A DNA stretch of 40,255 bases from JAYVFR01 sp043772945. Its GTDB lineage: Bacteria > Patescibacteriota > JACMRA01. The notes below the pieces were generated by a model that was not told the origin of the DNA, did not search any database, and saw only the letters and a list, made by a program, of their open reading frames with translations. The translations under genes and the position numbers were made by a program. Shown here in pieces: positions 24,346 to 32,194 of the stretch (position 1 is its first letter; each line of letters begins with the position of its first letter). Where the stretch lies: positions 1-40,255 of the forward strand of contig JAYVFR010000009.1 in NCBI GenBank assembly GCA_043772945.1. The letters are read 5' to 3'.

Positions 24346-24987
24346 TTATATAAAATTGTTATTTTTGTGTCTTTGACTAATATGCTTTACAATATAATCA
24401 AAAATTTCCTTAGAAATCTCTATTTGCGATTTATTTGCATCAATTATTAAACAGTTTTTGCTACTTAGCAAAGTTTCATACTCGCTAGATGCAAAAGTTA
24501 AAAACTCTAAATTCTCGTCAGCAGTTGTTTTACCTCGATTCGTTAATCGTCTAAGAGATACTTTGGGATCTATTTTCAGATAAATTATGACGTCTGGATC
24601 AGGAATAGTTGATAATATATTCTCAATATTTTTTATCGGAGTCCTCGCATATTTAGCATTAACCACTCTCGATAACTTTGATCTATCTTGTATTATTAAA
24701 TCGTACTCAGCCAAATTTGGCTTAATTAGATTCGTATAGTTTAATACCTGATCGCAAGCATGTACATATTCAACATATGACAAATCAAATATAGATCTCA
24801 TACTACCTTTATCTCCGGTTATGGAAATAGAAAAATCTCTCAAGCATTGAGAGGCGAATGGTTTGAATGGTACAGCCAGTACTGTGTAGTTGCTTGTTTT
24901 TAACAGCTCAGATACACCATTGATTTGTGTTGACTTGCCACTCCCATCTATACCTTCAAAAGCTATATACAGTGCGTTTTCTGACAT
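24346..24987 (-). CDS. Thymidylate-kinase-like nucleoside/NMP kinase (divergent)
   Basis: ATG 24985-24987 gives 213 residues starting MSENALYIAFEGIDGSGKSTQ, the P-loop of the thymidylate kinase family. An Asp-Arg motif (QDRSKLSRVVNAKYA, about residues 98-112) matches the DR(Y/F) step of the family, and a lid-like Arg region (LRRLTNRGKTTADENLEF) follows PDVIIYLKIDP. The TREPGG-type segment after the P-loop that binds dTMP is replaced by VPFKPFASQCLRD, so the substrate may not be dTMP. Start lies 3 bases after the cysS stop. It is the last gene of the operon. It could be the cell's dTMP kinase or a pathway-specific kinase. Confidence 0.8.
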   Translation of the reverse strand: MSENALYIAFEGIDGSGKSTQINGVSELLKTSNYTVLAVPFKPFASQCLRDFSISITGDKGSMRSIFDLSYVEYVHACDQVLNYTNLIKPNLAEYDLIIQDRSKLSRVVNAKYARTPIKNIENILSTIPDPDVIIYLKIDPKVSLRRLTNRGKTTADENLEFLTFASSEYETLLSSKNCLIIDANKSQIEISKEIFDYIVKHISQRHKNNNFI

Positions 24988-24989
24988 AA

Positions 24990-26450
24990 TTAATAAGTAA
25001 TTTTTGTTAAAAACTTCCATGAGTAACCTTCTTTTTCATAGATTAAATTTAATCCTCGAACAGTAAGTATATTTCGAAGATGATCGGCTTTTGAATAATC
25101 TTGCATTGAACGAGCTTCTTCAATTTCTGAGATTGTTCTTTCAACTTGTGATAAAGTATAATAGTCTGGAATATCAAAAATAAATTGCTGACACTTTAAC
25201 AGTTCCTCTAATACCACTCTTGTACTGCTTAAATTAAACAAGCCAATAAGTTTTCCGTAAAAATAAACGACCTGTTTTAAAGCAACGCTTTCATCAACCA
25301 AATTATTATTTTGTAGTTTGCGTGCTTCTTCAAGAGCTTCAGCCAACAATGTTATAACCTCTGGTGTATTAAAGTCATTGCTTAAACTTATATTCACTTC
25401 GCTAATTAGCTTCAATACTTTTGTTGTTTTTAATACTTTATCCAAACTGTCAGTGGTGAATACAGCTGGATCGTCGTTAAAGCACTTATAGAAATCAACA
25501 ATTTGGTTAATCACATCAAGAAAAATTTTTTCACTCAAATCTATTGTTGATCTATATGCATGTTTTAATATAACCCATTTTAATATTTCAACACCATATC
25601 TCTCTAGCCCTTCATCAATGGTTACAAAGTTATTAAGTGACTTTGACATTTTTTCTCCGTTTATATTTAAAAGTCCACAATGTAACCAGAACTGAGCAAA
25701 ATTAACTCCGTTATGAGCCTCACACTGAGCAATTTCATTCTCATGATGAGGAAATAGCAAATCTAAACCTCCACAATGTATGTCAATTGAAGTACCTAAA
25801 ATATCGTTTGCCATAACAGAACACTCAATATGCCACCCTGGTCTGCCCTTGCCCCAAGGTGAATCCCATGAATTATCTAAATCATCAGATGATTTCCAAA
25901 GTGCAAAATCATCAGCATTATGTTTATTCTGCTCAACGTTTATACGTGTTCCAACAATATTTTGATCAGGGCTTCTTCCTGACAACTTGTAATAGTCTTT
26001 TTTCTTTGCAATATCAAAATATACGTCTCCTGAGTTAGTTGAGTACGCATACCCTTTTTCAATTAGTTTTTCTATATACTTAATTATTTTATCTATATAT
26101 TGGCTAACTTTTGGGCTAAAATCGGGAGGCCTAACACCGAGTATATTTAAAGATTTGCGATATGCATTATAATTATCTTCAGCAATCTCTTTAACGCTTC
26201 TACCTTCTTCTTTTGACTTGATAATAAGCTTATCGTCTATGTCAGTTACATTTTCAACATATTTAACCTCATACCCTAAATAAGTTAAATAATTTCTAAT
26301 TCCGTTAAATCTTATTGCTGCAACTGCATGCCCTAAGTGTGCATTACTTTGGGGGGTTAGACCACAGGTGTAGATTGTAACTATGTTAGGGGTTAATGAA
26401 GTAAATAACTCTTTTTTTCTCCTTAAACTATTATAAAATTGAATATTCAT
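24990..26450 (-). CDS. cysS: Cysteinyl-tRNA synthetase
   Basis: Class I synthetase that joins Cys to tRNA-Cys. ATG 26448-26450 gives 486 residues (an 11-codon longer start would overlap the upstream gene). Zinc and active-site elements are intact: YTCGLTPQSNAHLGHA (Cys ligand plus HIGH as HLGH), ENVTDIDDKLI, GRPGWHIECSVM, CGGLDLLFPHHENE and GEKMSKSLNN (KMSKS). The C-terminal anticodon part includes the ADHLRNIL and GYSWKF segments. The usual TVYD after the first Cys is TPQS. All parts for tRNA charging are present, so it may be either the sole housekeeping copy or a pathway copy. It follows the ProRS-like gene with an 8-base gap. Confidence 0.93.
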   Translation of the reverse strand: MNIQFYNSLRRKKELFTSLTPNIVTIYTCGLTPQSNAHLGHAVAAIRFNGIRNYLTYLGYEVKYVENVTDIDDKLIIKSKEEGRSVKEIAEDNYNAYRKSLNILGVRPPDFSPKVSQYIDKIIKYIEKLIEKGYAYSTNSGDVYFDIAKKKDYYKLSGRSPDQNIVGTRINVEQNKHNADDFALWKSSDDLDNSWDSPWGKGRPGWHIECSVMANDILGTSIDIHCGGLDLLFPHHENEIAQCEAHNGVNFAQFWLHCGLLNINGEKMSKSLNNFVTIDEGLERYGVEILKWVILKHAYRSTIDLSEKIFLDVINQIVDFYKCFNDDPAVFTTDSLDKVLKTTKVLKLISEVNISLSNDFNTPEVITLLAEALEEARKLQNNNLVDESVALKQVVYFYGKLIGLFNLSSTRVVLEELLKCQQFIFDIPDYYTLSQVERTISEIEEARSMQDYSKADHLRNILTVRGLNLIYEKEGYSWKFLTKITY

Positions 26451-26458
26451 ATTGTATT

Positions 26459-27991
26459 TTAAATTCGGTGAGCGATAAAACATTTTTGGACTGAAGAGCT
26501 AGATTTTTCGCAGACCATACATTTTTTTTTATCTTTACTAATTAAATTTAAATAGTCAAAACCTATAATTTCTCCTAGCCCCTGATCTGATAGCTTATTA
26601 ATACAGCTCTTTTTATTATGAATAAAGGCAGATATTACACTTTTGTTCTTTGTTCTAGCTTCGTCACCAAATTGAAATTGAGATTCTTGTTTAATTTTAC
26701 TTTGTTCTATACGTAACACCAGATCACTTTTTTCTAAAGCCTCTAGTGACATTTTCTCAATGGCTCCCAACTCACACTCAATTATTTCAGAATTATGCCT
26801 TTGAAAAATAATTGCTTTGGTTTTAAGCGTCATACTTTTGGTAAGCCAAATATGAACTGGAGTCCCTAAATTTATCTCCCGCTTAAAACAGTTTGTCATT
26901 TTATTATATACTACCAGCTTAACACGAAAACCCTTTAAAACTAGTTTTTTAAATAATTCATTGGCTATTTTAGATCCTTTTTTATCATTTTTGTTAGTTG
27001 TTATACTTATTTGACTTGGTGCTAAATTGGAAGGCATTCTCATACCAAGCTGATCGCTGTGAAGTAATAGGCATGTTAAAGCATTTCTTTCTGAAATTCC
27101 AAATGTTATTTGAAAAATATTTTTACTTCCATCTTCTCCGATGTTTTTATTTGGGTAACAAATGTTAAAGGCTTTGGAATAAATTCTATCTTGAATATAG
27201 GCCACTGAGGTTTGAAGTGTCTGCCCCCAAGGAACAATTGTATCAAATCCAATAGTTTTAGTACTTACTGGTTTATTCAAAAAAACTGGTCGATCAACTT
27301 CTAAGCAATCAAAACATAGCAAATTAGACCACTTAGAACAAATCTTTAACGCTTGCTTAAACTCTAATGCCATCTCGCTTTTTGTGGAAAAGAATCCATG
27401 TGCTTCAACCATAAAACTAGATTCAAGAGGGCTTAAATATGAATTAACTTTTGATTTATACCTATAAAATGGCCCGCTTTGAAATATTTTGATTGGCAAC
27501 TTTGTACCACTTTTTAGCCATCTCGCGACAGTCGGGTAAATTGCTGTCTCTCCTGTTGGTTTTAGTATATATTTCAACTTTTTCTTTTCAACATTAAAAA
27601 CTACATCACTAAAATCATAAATAGCAGTCCTAAGTGTATCAAAGCTTTTTTCACTGATTAGACTTGGAAATAAGACCTCAGAATACTCTTTAGATCTTAA
27701 AGCATCTGTCATCTGCTTAATAAACAGATTTCTAAATGGCATACCATTTTCCAGCCATACTATACAACCAGATACGGGGTAATGAAGGTCGATAATTCTT
27801 AAATCCTCTAATTGTTTGAAAAACTGCTTAAGGCAAAGCTCTTTAGATTTGTATTTTTTATAAACTGGTCTAGTAGCCAAAATTAGATCTGTAAAAAAGC
27901 TTGACTCATCTTTACCCGCTTCATAATCAAGCGACTCTAATTTATTTATCAAATATCTTCTAGTGCTAAAAATATTTCTATTCGTATTCAT
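26459..27991 (-). CDS. Divergent prolyl-tRNA-synthetase-like class II enzyme
   Basis: The 510-residue protein aligns with archaeal/eukaryal-type ProRS across the catalytic core: LKPTGETAIYPTVARWLKSG (the TxE loop, 143-162), LPIKIFQSGPFYRYKSK (motif 2 Arg, 165-181), EAHGFFSTKSEMALEF (196-211), TLQTSVAYIQDRIYSKAFNI (258-277), ITFGISERNALTCLLLHSD (motif 3 Arg, 295-313) and MPSNLAPSQISI. An anticodon-like domain follows. The end has a Cys cluster (C491, C494, C504) like the zinc tail of this class. Several normally fixed ProRS positions differ: RPL.R.REF is LSPLESSF, the LGQ substrate strand is YIQD, and HGD is HSD. Amino acid activation is therefore plausible, but the substrate may not be proline and tRNA charging is unproven. 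Confidence 0.8.
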   Translation of the reverse strand: MNTNRNIFSTRRYLINKLESLDYEAGKDESSFFTDLILATRPVYKKYKSKELCLKQFFKQLEDLRIIDLHYPVSGCIVWLENGMPFRNLFIKQMTDALRSKEYSEVLFPSLISEKSFDTLRTAIYDFSDVVFNVEKKKLKYILKPTGETAIYPTVARWLKSGTKLPIKIFQSGPFYRYKSKVNSYLSPLESSFMVEAHGFFSTKSEMALEFKQALKICSKWSNLLCFDCLEVDRPVFLNKPVSTKTIGFDTIVPWGQTLQTSVAYIQDRIYSKAFNICYPNKNIGEDGSKNIFQITFGISERNALTCLLLHSDQLGMRMPSNLAPSQISITTNKNDKKGSKIANELFKKLVLKGFRVKLVVYNKMTNCFKREINLGTPVHIWLTKSMTLKTKAIIFQRHNSEIIECELGAIEKMSLEALEKSDLVLRIEQSKIKQESQFQFGDEARTKNKSVISAFIHNKKSCINKLSDQGLGEIIGFDYLNLISKDKKKCMVCEKSSSSVQKCFIAHRI

Positions 27992-27997
27992 AAATAT

Positions 27998-28960
27998 TTA
28001 TAGATTGATTATATCTTCCCAAATTTCATAATCGACATGAATAAAATTCGATTGAATATTTTTTAAAAAAAGATTATGACTATGTTGACCTGGTAACTCT
28101 TCGAAGTTCATTGATTTTTTAAAATCCAAAAATAAGTCATTTACTCTTTTCTTACCACCAAATAACTCTTTACTCATTTTAATAAAAACCGTATCCCCTT
28201 TAGAACTTCTCTTACCTGCAAAAAGCTTTGTTAATAACTCAATTATAATATTAAAACTATAAAGTTTATAATCCAGCTTCTCAATTAGAGGTTGGAATAT
28301 GCTTCCTGTAAACTCTCCTGTTTTACTATCAATTAAATCAGATAAATACTTTGGGTTGTTACCATTACTATCCAAATAAGAAGAGGGATTAAACTCTACA
28401 AGATTTTTACTAGCAAGTAGTAAATCTCCAAATGAGGATTTAGTTGTAGTAATATCCGCTACAAAAAATTCATTCTCAAAACTGCAACCAAATGCAAAAG
28501 GATTTGTTCCCGTAATTTTACTAGATTTAGGTTTATATGAAACTAGCTTTGGAGTTGTTCCAAAAATTAAAAATAAACTATCTCCACAGTATTTTTTGAT
28601 GTAGTAATTTAACACACCAGTTGGAAATATATTTTCCGCTACAGCAATCGAAATATTTTGATCTTGTTTGGTAATATTTTCACAAATTTCTTCAGCTGCT
28701 ATATAACCAATAGAATCTGAACATTCAAAACGATCAAACCCACCCTCATTAATTAATTTAGGTGAGTTATGATTTTTTATTCCCTTATTAATAAACCAAG
28801 GGACTCTAATCAATCCATGAGTAAACTTTCCAGATGCTTCAGCGTAAATAATTTGCTCTGCAACCAGCTTAGCTTGATCCTGGCTTAAATATGTATACTT
28901 AAGTAATTTAGCAATTACTGTAGACCTCACCTGTTCAATTTCTAAAGCTATTTTTTTCAT
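27998..28960 (-). CDS. Ldh_2-family NAD(P)-dependent oxidoreductase
   Basis: The 320-residue protein belongs to the malate/L-lactate dehydrogenase 2 superfamily, whose members reduce 2-oxo or cyclic imino acids (malate, lactate, ureidoglycolate, 2,3-diketogulonate, pyrroline- or piperideine-2-carboxylate). Landmarks: SGKFTHGLIRVPWF (catalytic His region, about 54-67), TGTNPFAFGCS (nucleotide and substrate region), FVADITTTKSSFGDLLLA, and the late YKLYSFNIIIELL segment (family HKGYGL, with Lys kept). The ATG overlaps the upstream kinase stop by 4 bases and the next gene starts 6 bases on, so it is translationally linked to its neighbours. The exact substrate is not set by sequence. A cyclic imino acid would fit the ProRS-like neighbour, as inference only. 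Confidence 0.82.
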   Translation of the reverse strand: MKKIALEIEQVRSTVIAKLLKYTYLSQDQAKLVAEQIIYAEASGKFTHGLIRVPWFINKGIKNHNSPKLINEGGFDRFECSDSIGYIAAEEICENITKQDQNISIAVAENIFPTGVLNYYIKKYCGDSLFLIFGTTPKLVSYKPKSSKITGTNPFAFGCSFENEFFVADITTTKSSFGDLLLASKNLVEFNPSSYLDSNGNNPKYLSDLIDSKTGEFTGSIFQPLIEKLDYKLYSFNIIIELLTKLFAGKRSSKGDTVFIKMSKELFGGKKRVNDLFLDFKKSMNFEELPGQHSHNLFLKNIQSNFIHVDYEIWEDIINL

Positions 28961-29922
28961 GCTAAAGAATTTAATACTTTCTTAAAATTATTATAATCGC
29001 CTCCTATAACTAAATTTGAACTTGATTTATTGATTAGCTTGTTTATAACTACTGATCTATTTTCAGGATTTCCATTCAATTCCTGATCCAGAATATAGTT
29101 GTCATAAATAATAGGTGTGCATATTTTTTCACTAGCCGATGTTTGAATCATTCTAAGCAAAAAGTCATTATCTTGAATCTCTTCTAGCTTAGCACAAATG
29201 CTATTCTTAAAGCTTACAATGACAATCTGATAGTCCAATTTAGTTAATGAAAGTTTATCTTGCTCCATCATATAACTATCATAATCAACTACTACTTTTT
29301 GTGCAGTTGGCTCTATCATTATTTTATCTTGGTAAATTTTAGCTTTATCTAACTGTCTCTTAATTATTTCAATCGATTGGACACAAGCGTTATCGATCTT
29401 ATTACCTTTATACAACACAAAATTTGAGCTAATAATTATGTGTTCTGTTCCTACAATGCTCCAGCCACATTCGACTGCAGCTGATGTTAGTACGCTTTTA
29501 CCAGAGCCACTAGAACCTATACCTATGATTACTTTGTTTTTATCTTTACTTATAGCCGCACACCCATGCAAAATAATGTTGCCCGCTTTTTCTAAAGAGT
29601 GGAGAATGATTCTGTTCACTGTACCTTTGTTACCAAACAGCCCAAACTGTTTATTATAATCCTTTTTAAACATAGGAGTATAATCACCTTCTATATAATA
29701 GTTGAATAAACCATCTTCAAACTTCTCATTTATTGATAGTCTAGAATCGCTATGTTTAATATAAATATTTACAATTTGGTTACTTTCTTTCTGGAGATTT
29801 AGCAAGTAATTAACATTTAAGTTATATGGTTGAATATCATACACTAACTCTCTAGCATCAAAATCAGAATACAAATTAAAGGTAATTTCTGCAATTGTGA
29901 ATTTTGTAAAGAATTTAAACAT
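28957..29922 (-). CDS. HprK-like P-loop kinase/ATPase
   Basis: ATG 29920-29922 gives 321 residues, 1 base after the cupin stop. The N-terminal 110 residues are mixed alpha/beta and unrecognised. The centre shows the HPr-kinase/PEPCK-like order LHGCAAI (HGxA strand, about 118-124) then IIGIGSSGSGKSVLTSAAV (Walker A, 132-150) then GWSIVGTEHIIIS, where HPr kinases have an acidic DD pair (here TEH). Related proteins phosphorylate Ser in HPr or modify peptides in lasso-peptide clusters. No HPr or PTS gene is present here. Function is probably phosphorylation of a small molecule or peptide intermediate, by family and context. Confidence 0.72.
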   Translation of the reverse strand: MFKFFTKFTIAEITFNLYSDFDARELVYDIQPYNLNVNYLLNLQKESNQIVNIYIKHSDSRLSINEKFEDGLFNYYIEGDYTPMFKKDYNKQFGLFGNKGTVNRIILHSLEKAGNIILHGCAAISKDKNKVIIGIGSSGSGKSVLTSAAVECGWSIVGTEHIIISSNFVLYKGNKIDNACVQSIEIIKRQLDKAKIYQDKIMIEPTAQKVVVDYDSYMMEQDKLSLTKLDYQIVIVSFKNSICAKLEEIQDNDFLLRMIQTSASEKICTPIIYDNYILDQELNGNPENRSVVINKLINKSSSNLVIGGDYNNFKKVLNSLA

Positions 29923-29923
29923 A

Positions 29924-30337
29924 TTATTTTTCAACAACTTGCAATCTTTCTTCACTTTCTAAAGGTTTATGATCATTTCCAACAGCAATTAAGATGAGCT
30001 CGGTGGTTGCTTTAATTGCGTGTTTAATATTTCCAGGTATCATGTAAACTATACCAGGTAGCAAAGGGTGATCAACACCTTCGTATTCTACAAACCCCTC
30101 ACCATTTAAAACAATGAGGATGTGAGCTCCAATATGAGTATGCGTTCCCACGCCTTTACCTGCAGGGAATCTTACTATATCTGCCCCAAAATTTTCATAA
30201 GTAACAAGAGGTAAACCTGTTCCATCACTATGCTTCATTTGTATCGGTAATACCCCCTTGTTAATCCGTAGTTGATTATCTGTGTAATCAGCCCATTTGG
30301 CTTGTTTGAATTCTGAAATTAAATTTTTTTCAGTCAT
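29924..30337 (-). CDS. Single-domain cupin protein
   Basis: The 137-residue protein is one conserved beta-barrel: motif 1 GVGTHTHIGAHILIVLNGEG (metal His-x-His, with His where Glu is usual) and motif 2 PGIVYMIPGNIKHAI (second His). Metal-binding residues are therefore largely kept. Cupins include isomerases, oxygenases and epimerases as well as sugar- or metal-sensing proteins, so the activity cannot be set. It is the first gene of the six-gene operon and is preceded by about 127 bases that should contain the operon promoter; no clear -35/-10 pair was found there. Confidence 0.85.
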   Translation of the reverse strand: MTEKNLISEFKQAKWADYTDNQLRINKGVLPIQMKHSDGTGLPLVTYENFGADIVRFPAGKGVGTHTHIGAHILIVLNGEGFVEYEGVDHPLLPGIVYMIPGNIKHAIKATTELILIAVGNDHKPLESEERLQVVEK

Positions 30338-30491
30338 AATAAATTGGTATGTAAATAGTAATTTTAAGTTTGATCTAGTGTTATTTGTACTTGAGTATGT
30401 ATTGATTTAATTTATTCGCAGTTTAAATGATTCATATTTATTTTAACTCGTTATAAACAAATGATTGACTTCCAGCGATATATTAAATTTG

Positions 30492-30707
30492 ATGAAAGAC
30501 AAAGATCATAGAAAATTAGAAATTAAAGATGTTTTAGTCTATTATGAGCCAAATTATGAACCAGAAATTTTTGTTTCTAAACTTTACGCAAACCTTGCTA
30601 AAAAAGCTCAAGGAATTAGAGCTAATTTACTAGATGGAATTATGATTAGAGATGGCCTTAATAAGGCTCAATCTTTAATAGATTTTGGTCAAACTTTTAA
30701 TTACTGA
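30492..30707 (+). CDS. Small hypothetical ORF at the island edge
   Basis: ATG 30492 gives 71 residues (a TTG at 30465 would give 80). The product is charged at the start (MKDKDHRKLEIKD), has a Tyr/Pro/Glu-rich middle (YYEPNYEPEIFVSKLY) and a helical end (AKKAQGIRANLLDGIMIRDG). No family recognised. Its stop TGA lies inside the right direct repeat (30697-30745). The opposite strand from the operon and its place at the boundary suggest either an accessory island gene or the 3-prime remnant of the insertion target. Confidence 0.4.
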   Translation: MKDKDHRKLEIKDVLVYYEPNYEPEIFVSKLYANLAKKAQGIRANLLDGIMIRDGLNKAQSLIDFGQTFNY

Positions 30708-30745
30708 TGCCAAAACGTTACCTGTTATCACGATTTAGCTAAATT
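30697..30745. repeat. 49-bp direct repeat, right copy (island boundary)
   Basis: Direct partner of 24260-24308 (45 of 49 identical). It contains ATTTAGCTAAAT (30733-30744). It overlaps the last codons of the small ORF and ends 8 bases before the helicase stop codon region at 30754. Confidence 0.9.
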
Positions 30746-30753
30746 TGTAGTGG

Positions 30754-32037
30754 CTAAAACCTTCTAGTTCCATATCGCCCCCCTCGCTCCTTAGGTACTT
30801 GATCATGAGTTACGAATGTGTAAGCGTGCCCTTCTTCACCAGCCCGCCCTGTTCTACCAATACGATGAATATAATCCTCGCGACTCTCTGGAAGAGAATA
30901 ATTAATTACGTGAGAAACTTTCGGGATATCAAGACCGCGGGCTGCCACATTAGTTGCAATTAGATAGTCAATTTGTCCAGTTTTGAAAGCGTTTAAAGCT
31001 TTGTTGCGTTGATTTTGGTTTTTATTACCGTGAATTGCAAGAGTTTTATGCCCTAAATTATTTAATTCAATTTCAATTTTGTTAGCTCCGTGCTTAGTGT
31101 TTTCAAAGATTATGGCTTTTTTAACTTCTTTAGTAGACAATAACTCGTGAAGTTTATCCATTTTGTTTTGACCTTTTTCTAAGTGAATTACATCTTGGTT
31201 TACATTGTCTGTAGTGTTTCCTTTAGCTACTGATACTGTTACAGGATTTTTAAGAATTTCTAAAGCAATTTTCTCAATATCCTTTGTCATTGTAGCTGAA
31301 AAAAATAAAAGATGCTTAACGCTTTTAGCCTGATCAAGAATTTTTTTGATGTCATTAATAAAGCCCATATCAAGCATCTGATCCATCTCATCAAGCACGA
31401 TCGTATCAATAGTTCTAATCGGTAGAATCCTCCTATCAATTAGGTCAAGGCCACGTCCCGTTGTGGAGACAATAAAGTTTCGTTTAATTTTAAGAGCAGT
31501 AATTTGTTTGTGAATATTCTCCCCTCCAATAATTCCTGTATAAGTAATTCGGCTCTTATGACTAAAGGCGGTTAATTCAGCAAGGATTTGATTTACAAGC
31601 TCTCGAGTTGGGGCTAGAATTAGAATTGTTTTGTTTGGATCTTTGTAAACTTGATCAATAAGAGGTAATAAAAAAGCCGCGGTTTTACCTGTACCTGTAT
31701 TAGCTATCCCTATAACATCTTTATTTTTTAGAATGTGTGGGATTACTAAGTCTTGAATCTCTGTTGGTTGAGTGTAACCTTTATAAGCTAAATTTTTAAG
31801 GACTGCGTCCACTAAACCATGCTCTTTAAAAGTTTTAGAAGCGCTATAATCCTTGATTTTTTGTGGAGTTGCTTTTTTGATCATTAATTCGTAATCGACA
31901 TCCATAAACTTTGGAATACGCATCGGTCTAGCTCCTCTACTGGCTTGTGAACTTGCTGGATATTTACTTGGATATTTACCACTGCTAGTAGGTTTAGAGC
32001 TAAAATTAGATTGCGGTTTAGGACGATATTGAGACAT
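30754..32037 (-). CDS. DEAD-box RNA helicase (RhlE/CshA-like)
   Basis: The 427-residue protein has a Ser/Pro-rich basic N-terminus (about 40 residues). A Q motif (GYTQPTEIQDLVIP), Walker A in IANTGTGKTAAFLLPL, APTRELVNQI, DEMD in place of DEAD (VLDEMDQMLDMGF), SATM, ARGLDIPKVSHVINY and HRIGRTGRAGE follow. It unwinds structured RNA using ATP, and in bacteria such enzymes act in ribosome assembly or RNA decay. The C-terminal tail is short and basic (KERGGRYGTRRF). Its gene is the right-hand neighbour of the island; metG would be next downstream if the island were removed. Confidence 0.95.
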   Translation of the reverse strand: MSQYRPKPQSNFSSKPTSSGKYPSKYPASSQASRGARPMRIPKFMDVDYELMIKKATPQKIKDYSASKTFKEHGLVDAVLKNLAYKGYTQPTEIQDLVIPHILKNKDVIGIANTGTGKTAAFLLPLIDQVYKDPNKTILILAPTRELVNQILAELTAFSHKSRITYTGIIGGENIHKQITALKIKRNFIVSTTGRGLDLIDRRILPIRTIDTIVLDEMDQMLDMGFINDIKKILDQAKSVKHLLFFSATMTKDIEKIALEILKNPVTVSVAKGNTTDNVNQDVIHLEKGQNKMDKLHELLSTKEVKKAIIFENTKHGANKIEIELNNLGHKTLAIHGNKNQNQRNKALNAFKTGQIDYLIATNVAARGLDIPKVSHVINYSLPESREDYIHRIGRTGRAGEEGHAYTFVTHDQVPKERGGRYGTRRF

Positions 32038-32111
32038 ATATTACTTGTTATATATTTTTTGATTTATGTATAGTAGAACATTTTATTTGATAAGTTTATA
32101 AAAAAACACTC

Positions 32112-32148
32112 AAAAAAAACACTAAATATTCAAAATAACAAATAGTGT
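32112..32148 (-). terminator. Rho-independent terminator of the 32195 gene
   Basis: On the minus strand ACACTA (32148-32143) and TAGTGT (32124-32119) form a stem followed by a run of T (32118-32112). It lies about 45 bases after the stop of the hypothetical gene at 32195. Confidence 0.65.
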
Positions 32149-32194
32149 CTCTGTAAACCAATTGGTTTTGAAATTTATATTAATTTTTTAGATC

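Larger units (their letters stand above)
24260..30745. mobile_element. Putative 6.4-kb inserted gene island bounded by direct repeats
   Basis: The repeats at 24260-24308 and 30697-30745 bracket six co-directional genes and one small opposing ORF. Outside the repeats lie the helicase gene (stop at 30754) and metG (start at 24206), both on the minus strand and each about 50-60 bases from a repeat. Collapsing the repeats restores a normal helicase-metG neighbourhood with a gap of about 155 bases. No integrase, transposase or terminal inverted repeats are visible inside, so movement would need an enzyme supplied elsewhere or homologous recombination. The insertion is inferred, not observed. Confidence 0.55.
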
